From Staphylococcus edaphicus (lineage in GTDB: Bacteria; Bacillota; Bacilli; Staphylococcales; Staphylococcaceae): a stretch of DNA of 64,000 nt. A program made the translations under genes and the position numbers. Position 1 is the stretch's first letter; each line of letters begins with the position of its first letter. The notes below the pieces were generated by a model, which ran no database searches, had not been told where the DNA came from, and saw only the letters and a list, made by a program, of their open reading frames with translations. The stretch is from NCBI RefSeq assembly GCF_002614725.1, contig NZ_MRZN01000002.1:159409-223408 (forward strand), read 5' to 3'. Of this stretch, positions 59,636-64,000 are shown in pieces.

Positions 59636-60838
59636 GTGTCAAGTAATGAATTATTATTAGCTACTGAATACTTAGAAAAAGAAAAAAAGATTCCTAGAGA
59701 AGTATTAATTGACGCTATCGAAGCAGCATTAATCACTGCTTACAAAAAGAACTACGATAGTGCTAGAACTGTTCGCGTAGAATTAAATATGGATCAAGGT
59801 AGTTTTAAAGTGATTGCTCGTAAAGAAGTAGTTGAAGAATCTATGGACGATAGAGAAGAAATCAGTTTAGACACTGCATTAGTAAAAAATCCAGCATATG
59901 AAATTGGTGATATCTATGAAGAAGATGTTACACCAAGTGACTTTGGGCGTGTAGGTGCCCAAGCAGCAAAACAAGCTGTCATGCAACGACTGCGTGATGC
60001 AGAACGTGAAATTCTTTATGATGAATTTATTGATAAAGAAGATGACATTGTAACTGGATTAATTGATAGAGTAGACCATAGATATGTTTATGTAAATTTA
60101 GGACGTACTGAAGCAGTACTATCTGAAGCAGAAAGAAGCCCAAACGAAAGCTACATCCCTAACGAAAGAATTAGAGTGTACGTCAATAAAGTAGAACAAA
60201 CGACAAAAGGGCCGCAAATTTATGTTTCTAGAAGCCATCCTGGTTTATTAAAACGATTATTTGAACAAGAAGTGCCAGAAATATTTGACGGTACAGTAAT
60301 TGTTAAGTCAGTAGCACGTGAAGCAGGTGATCGTTCTAAGATTAGTGTTCATTCTGATAATCCTGATATTGATGCGGTTGGTGCATGTGTTGGAGCAAAG
60401 GGCGCTCGTGTTGAAGCGGTCGTTGAAGAACTAGGCGGCGAAAAAATTGATATTGTGCAATGGAGTGAAGACCCTAAAGTATTTGTTAAAAATGCATTAA
60501 GTCCATCGCAAGTATTACAAGTTATTGTAGATGAAGCAAACCAATCAACTGTCGTTGTTGTACCTGATTATCAATTGTCATTAGCAATTGGTAAACGTGG
60601 TCAAAATGCGCGTTTAGCAGCCAAATTAACAGGTTGGAAGATTGATATTAAATCAGAAACAGATGCAAGAGCGGCAGGTGTCTACCCAGTAGATGAAACA
60701 GCAATCATAGAAGATGAAATAGAACAAGAACAAGTCGATGATGATGTTGAATCTGAAATTGTTGATGAGGAAGCAGTTGCTTCTGAATCACTACAAAATG
60801 AAGCTGTTGACTTAGATGACGAAGACGCAGAAAAATAA
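59636..60838 (+). CDS. nusA: Transcription termination/antitermination protein NusA
   Basis: A 400-aa RNA polymerase-binding protein. N-terminal domain (about 1-130), S1 domain (about 135-200), KH1 and KH2 (about 230-345, with IGKRGQNARLAAKLTGW) and an acidic tail rich in Glu/Asp/Val that is a little longer than in S. aureus (391 aa). The start is GTG with AGGAGG ten bases upstream. Controls pausing and termination and could act on its own leader hairpin. Confidence 0.97.
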   Translation: MSSNELLLATEYLEKEKKIPREVLIDAIEAALITAYKKNYDSARTVRVELNMDQGSFKVIARKEVVEESMDDREEISLDTALVKNPAYEIGDIYEEDVTPSDFGRVGAQAAKQAVMQRLRDAEREILYDEFIDKEDDIVTGLIDRVDHRYVYVNLGRTEAVLSEAERSPNESYIPNERIRVYVNKVEQTTKGPQIYVSRSHPGLLKRLFEQEVPEIFDGTVIVKSVAREAGDRSKISVHSDNPDIDAVGACVGAKGARVEAVVEELGGEKIDIVQWSEDPKVFVKNALSPSQVLQVIVDEANQSTVVVVPDYQLSLAIGKRGQNARLAAKLTGWKIDIKSETDARAAGVYPVDETAIIEDEIEQEQVDDDVESEIVDEEAVASESLQNEAVDLDDEDAEK

Positions 60839-60855
60839 ATTGGAGTGGATACTTT

Positions 60856-61140
60856 ATGAAAAAGAAAAAAATTCCAATGCGTAAATGTATATTATCAAAT
60901 GAAATGCACCCTAAAAACGATATGATTAGAGTTGTTATCAATAAAGATAATCAAATTTTTGCTGATGCGACAGGTAAACAACAAGGCCGTGGTGCATATG
61001 TATCAAAAGATGTTAAATTAGTAGAAGAAGCGCAACAAAAAGGTGTTTTAGAAAAATATTTTAAAGCTGATGCAGACACATTAGAGCCTGTTTATAAAGA
61101 AATTATACGTCTTATTTATCGTGAAGAGATACCTAAATGA
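60856..61140 (+). CDS. rnpM: RNase P modulator RnpM (YlxR, DUF448)
   Basis: A 94-aa basic protein of the YlxR family: KKIPMRKCILSNEMHPKNDMIRVV, GRGAYVSKD. In B. subtilis the protein has been shown to bind RNase P RNA and modulate its activity. The ribosome binding site GGAGTGG is before the ATG, 17 bases after nusA. It overlaps ylxQ by four bases. Confidence 0.93.
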   Translation: MKKKKIPMRKCILSNEMHPKNDMIRVVINKDNQIFADATGKQQGRGAYVSKDVKLVEEAQQKGVLEKYFKADADTLEPVYKEIIRLIYREEIPK

Positions 61141-61454
61141 CCAAAGAAAAAATCGTAAATTTTTTAGGATTAGCAATGCGTGCTGGAAAAGTAAAAACAG
61201 GCGAATCAGTTATCTTAAATGATTTGAAGAAGAACAAACTAAAGCTCGTAATTATTGCAACAGATGCTTCTGATAACACAATTAAAGTGATACAGAACAA
61301 ATGTGAAAGTTACCATATATCATTACGCATATTTGGAACGAGAGCTGAATTAGGACAAGCTTTAGGTAAAGCAGAACGTGTAAACATTGGAATCACTGAT
61401 CAAGGCTTTGCTAAAAAGTTATTGTCAATGATTGATGAATATCGTAAGGAGTGA
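61137..61454 (+). CDS. ylxQ: L7Ae-family ribosomal protein YlxQ
   Basis: A 105-aa L7Ae/L30e-fold RNA-binding protein ([40 protein letters not shown]). L7Ae relatives bind kink-turns; the target in bacteria is not fixed. The start overlaps the rnpM stop (ATGA) and infB follows four bases after its stop. Confidence 0.93.
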   Translation: MTKEKIVNFLGLAMRAGKVKTGESVILNDLKKNKLKLVIIATDASDNTIKVIQNKCESYHISLRIFGTRAELGQALGKAERVNIGITDQGFAKKLLSMIDEYRKE

Positions 61455-61458
61455 CTAT

Positions 61459-63588
61459 ATGAGTAAAAAAAGAATTTACGAATACGCAAAAGATTTAAAA
61501 ATAAAAAGTAAAGAAATTATCGATGAATTAAATAAGATGGACGTTGAGGTAACGAGCCATATGCAAACGTTAGAAGACGAGCAAATTAAAGCATTAGATA
61601 AAATTTATAAACCAGAAAAAGCGAAACAAACAGAACAAGCTGAGAAACAACAACAAAATAATCAAAACAAACAACAATCAGCCAATAATAAAGGCAACCA
61701 GAACAATCAAGGTAATAAAGGCAATCAAAATACCAACAATAATAAGCCTAACAATAAGAAAAATAATAAAAACAACAAGAATAATAAAAACAATAAAAAC
61801 AACAAGCAGCCGAAACAAGAAGAACCAAAAGAAATACCATCGAAAATTACGTATCAAGATGGCATAACGGTTGGCGAACTTGCTGAAAAATTAAATGTTG
61901 ATTCATCAGGTATTATTAAAAAATTATTCTTATTAGGTATTATGGCTAATATTAATCAATCTTTAGATGATGAAACGTTAGAACTGATTGTAGACGATTA
62001 TGGTGTTGAATTAGAAAAAGAAATCGTTGTAGATGAAGAAGATTTAGCGATTTATTTTGATGATGAAACGGAAGATGAGCATGCAATAGAACGTCCAGCA
62101 GTTGTTACAATCATGGGGCATGTTGACCATGGTAAAACAACATTGCTTGACTCTATCCGTCATACGAAAGTGACAGCTGGTGAAGCTGGTGGTATTACAC
62201 AGCATATTGGCGCATATCAAATTGAGAATGATGGTAAAAAAATTACATTCCTTGATACACCTGGACACGCGGCATTCACAACCATGCGTGCGCGTGGTGC
62301 ACAAGTTACCGATATTACGATACTTGTAGTAGCTGCTGATGACGGGGTAATGCCTCAAACAATTGAAGCTATTAATCATGCTAAAGAAGCGGAAGTACCA
62401 ACGATTGTTGCTGTAAATAAAATCGATAAACCAACTTCAAATCCGGATCGTGTGATGCAAGAATTAACAGAATACGGTTTGATTCCTGAAGATTGGGGTG
62501 GCGATACAATTTTCGTTCCACTTTCAGCATTAAGTGGCGATGGTATTGAAGATTTATTAGAAATGATTGTACTTACTTCAGAAGTACAAGAATTAAAAGC
62601 TAATCCAGAAAAAAATGCAGTGGGTACAGTGATTGAAGCTGAATTGGATAAATCACGTGGACCATCTGCTTCATTATTAGTCCAAAACGGAACGCTAAAT
62701 GTTGGCGATTCTCTTGTAGTTGGAAATACGTATGGCAGAATTCGTGCAATGGTAAATGATTTAGGACAACGAATTAAAACCGCTGGCCCATCTACGCCGG
62801 TTGAAATTACAGGTATAAATGATGTGCCACAAGCTGGTGACAGATTTGTTGTATTTAAAGATGAAAAACAAGCGAGACGTATTGGTGAAGCACGCCATGA
62901 AGCGAATGTAATGCAACAACGTCAAGAAAGTAAAAGTGTTTCATTAGATAACTTGTTTGAACAAATGAAACAAGGTGAAATGAAAGATCTTAATGTAATC
63001 ATTAAAGGTGATGTTCAAGGTTCAGTAGAAGCACTTGCTGCATCATTAATGAAGATAGACGTAGAAGGTGTTAATGTACGTATTATTCACACTGCTGTTG
63101 GCGCAATTAACGAATCAGACGTCACATTAGCTAATGCATCTAATGGTATTATTATCGGTTTCAACGTTCGCCCAGATACTGGAGCAAAACGTGCAGCTGA
63201 TACTGAAGGTGTAGACATGCGTTTACACCGTGTTATCTACAATGTTATAGAAGAAATTGAATCAGCTATGAAAGGTATGCTTGATCCTGAATTTGAAGAA
63301 CAAGTTATAGGACAAGCAGAAGTTCGTCAAACGTTTAAAGTCTCTAAAGTTGGTACAATCGCTGGTAGTTATGTTATTGATGGTAAAATCACACGTAATG
63401 CAGGCGTTCGTGTCATTAGAGATGGTGTTGTGCAATTCGAAGGAGAGCTAGACACATTGAAGCGTTTCAAAGATGATGCTAAAGAAGTAGCCCAAGGCTA
63501 TGAGTGCGGTATCACAATTGAAAAATACAATGACCTAAAAGAAGGCGACATTATTGAAGCTTTCGAAATGGTAGAAATTAAAAGATAA
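61459..63588 (+). CDS. infB: Translation initiation factor IF-2
   Basis: A 709-aa GTPase that places fMet-tRNA on the 30S subunit. N-terminal IF2N-like helix bundle ([13 protein letters not shown]), a low-complexity Asn/Lys/Gln linker (about 55-120), second IF2N, then G-domain with GHVDHGKT 220-227, DTPGH 266-270, NKID 320-323, and domains II-IV. ATG 61459 has AAGGAGTG upstream; the longer frame from 61432 overlaps ylxQ. The following gene should be rbfA but is replaced here by an insertion sequence. Confidence 0.98.
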   Translation: MSKKRIYEYAKDLKIKSKEIIDELNKMDVEVTSHMQTLEDEQIKALDKIYKPEKAKQTEQAEKQQQNNQNKQQSANNKGNQNNQGNKGNQNTNNNKPNNKKNNKNNKNNKNNKNNKQPKQEEPKEIPSKITYQDGITVGELAEKLNVDSSGIIKKLFLLGIMANINQSLDDETLELIVDDYGVELEKEIVVDEEDLAIYFDDETEDEHAIERPAVVTIMGHVDHGKTTLLDSIRHTKVTAGEAGGITQHIGAYQIENDGKKITFLDTPGHAAFTTMRARGAQVTDITILVVAADDGVMPQTIEAINHAKEAEVPTIVAVNKIDKPTSNPDRVMQELTEYGLIPEDWGGDTIFVPLSALSGDGIEDLLEMIVLTSEVQELKANPEKNAVGTVIEAELDKSRGPSASLLVQNGTLNVGDSLVVGNTYGRIRAMVNDLGQRIKTAGPSTPVEITGINDVPQAGDRFVVFKDEKQARRIGEARHEANVMQQRQESKSVSLDNLFEQMKQGEMKDLNVIIKGDVQGSVEALAASLMKIDVEGVNVRIIHTAVGAINESDVTLANASNGIIIGFNVRPDTGAKRAADTEGVDMRLHRVIYNVIEEIESAMKGMLDPEFEEQVIGQAEVRQTFKVSKVGTIAGSYVIDGKITRNAGVRVIRDGVVQFEGELDTLKRFKDDAKEVAQGYECGITIEKYNDLKEGDIIEAFEMVEIKR

Positions 63589-63597
63589 ATTATAATA

Positions 63598-63626
63598 AAA
63601 CCACGCATTTTAAAAAATGCGTGGTT
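63598..63626. terminator. Hairpin directly after infB
   Basis: AAACCACGCATTTT-type arm pairs with AAAATGCGTGGTT. No strong T-run follows, but a second hairpin with seven Ts (63630-63667) lies next to it. Confidence 0.6.
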
Positions 63627-63629
63627 CAG

Positions 63630-63667
63630 ACTGTCGACAAAGTCTACGACTTTGTTGGCAGTTTTTT
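63630..63667 (+). terminator. Hairpin terminator at the IS left end
   Basis: CTGTCGACAAAGT pairs with ACTTTGTTGGCAG (two mismatches or wobbles) around CTACG, followed by seven Ts. It would stop read-through from infB into the IS. Confidence 0.7.
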
Positions 63668-63806
63668 TATGCACGCTTTCCGCGGGCACTGCCTTAGCCT
63701 GTAGTCTTCGGCTAGTGCTATTCCCGCAGGAGTCGGCATAAATCACTGCCAATATTACACAAAAAATATTATAATATATGTAAATTAAACAGTGGTGGTG
63801 TTTATT

Positions 63807-64000
63807 ATGTTGAATAAATCAATTGATAAAAGAGATCAATATGAAATGATTTCTATCTCTGAATTAGTCCCTAATAATCATTTATTACGTAAAGTCGATA
63901 CGATATTAGATTTAAATTTTGTGTATGAACTTGTCGAAGACAAATATTGCCTTGATAATGGTAGACCATCTATAGATCCTGTTATTTTAGTAAAAATATT
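63807..64000 (+). CDS. Transposase (IS1182 family), N-terminal part, cut by the window end
   Basis: An open frame of 64 complete codons running off the right edge: MLNKSIDKRDQYEMISISEL, then LVPNNHLLRKVDTILDL and LDNGRPSIDPVILVKI. The pattern of an early VPxxHxLR, then GRPSIDPVxLxK is the DUF772 transposase N-terminus of the IS1182/IS5-type DDE enzymes. TATAAT at 63770-63775 may be its -10, and GTGGTGG before the ATG its ribosome binding site. Catalytic residues lie outside the window, so integrity is unknown. Confidence 0.82.
   Translation, partial: MLNKSIDKRDQYEMISISELVPNNHLLRKVDTILDLNFVYELVEDKYCLDNGRPSIDPVILVKI

Larger units (their letters stand above)
63627..64000 (+). mobile_element. 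Left part of an IS1182-like insertion sequence
   Basis: From about 63627 the sequence changes to IS-type: a hairpin CTGTCGACAAAGT/ACTTTGTTGGCAG with a T-run, then a GC-rich inverted structure (63671-63738) with CGCGGG and CCCGCAGG flanking GCACT...AGTGC, then the transposase. Such leaders are common in staphylococcal IS of this type. The right end and target duplication lie outside the window, so the exact left boundary is uncertain. Confidence 0.7.

Noticed and set aside
1..64000. tRNA, rRNA or tmRNA genes
   Set aside because: No cloverleaf with a T-loop GTTCRANNC pattern in suitable context and no rRNA-like GC-rich block were seen by eye; a tRNAscan run would settle small cases.
1..64000. 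Prophage, restriction, toxin-antitoxin or other defence system
   Set aside because: Apart from the TPP cassette, the yfhO pair and the terminal IS, all genes are conserved housekeeping genes; no such families were recognised.

Overview
The window is a low-GC Firmicutes chromosome segment with the gene order and protein sequences of the genus Staphylococcus. It runs from the 3' end of the PASTA kinase gene pknB/stk1 to infB and the first codons of a transposase. Several proteins (PolC, FapR, XerC, HslU, IF-2) look like diverged relatives of their S. aureus counterparts as I remember them. The lytN/fmhC pair that S. aureus carries between sucD and dprA is absent, and sdaAB-sdaAA sits between fakA and recG as in Bacillus. 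I therefore read it as a coagulase-negative or otherwise non-aureus Staphylococcus; the species cannot be fixed from the sequence alone.

Layout. 1-3.9 kb: pknB 3' end, a 66-bp tandem repeat array, rsgA, rpe, thiN. 3.9-6.4 kb: rpmB on the minus strand, then an Asp23-family gene and fakA. 6.7-14.7 kb: sdaAB-sdaAA-recG, then the fatty-acid/phospholipid operon fapR-plsX-fabD-fabG and acpP. 14.9-22.4 kb: rnc-smc-ftsY-ylxM-ffh. 22.5-24.9 kb: a minus-strand accessory cassette (SDR plus luciferase-like flavin monooxygenase) behind a TPP riboswitch. 25-27.2 kb: rpsP-rimM-trmD-rplS. 27.3-32.6 kb: two tandem YfhO-type membrane proteins on the minus strand. 32.9-45.6 kb: rbgA-rnhB, sucCD, dprA, topA, trmFO, xerC, hslV-hslU-codY. 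45.8-50.8 kb: rpsB-tsf, pyrH-frr, uppS-cdsA. 51.1-58.9 kb: rseP-proS, polC. 59.1-63.6 kb: rimP-nusA-rnpM(ylxR)-ylxQ-infB. 63.6-64 kb: the left part of an insertion sequence lying where rbfA is normally found.

Most of the window is housekeeping: translation, ribosome assembly, lipid synthesis, protein targeting, chromosome maintenance and the CodY/HslUV locus. The accessory or unusual parts are the TPP-riboswitch cassette (promoter, aptamer, terminator and two genes all readable), the tandem repeat that supplies the last codons of pknB, a 17-bp terminator-like hairpin that contains the xerC ribosome binding site, the doubled hairpin leader of acpP, the yfhO duplication and the IS next to infB. 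No rRNA, tRNA or CRISPR array was seen. Starts were moved from the longest open frame where ribosome binding sites and family lengths indicated a downstream codon.
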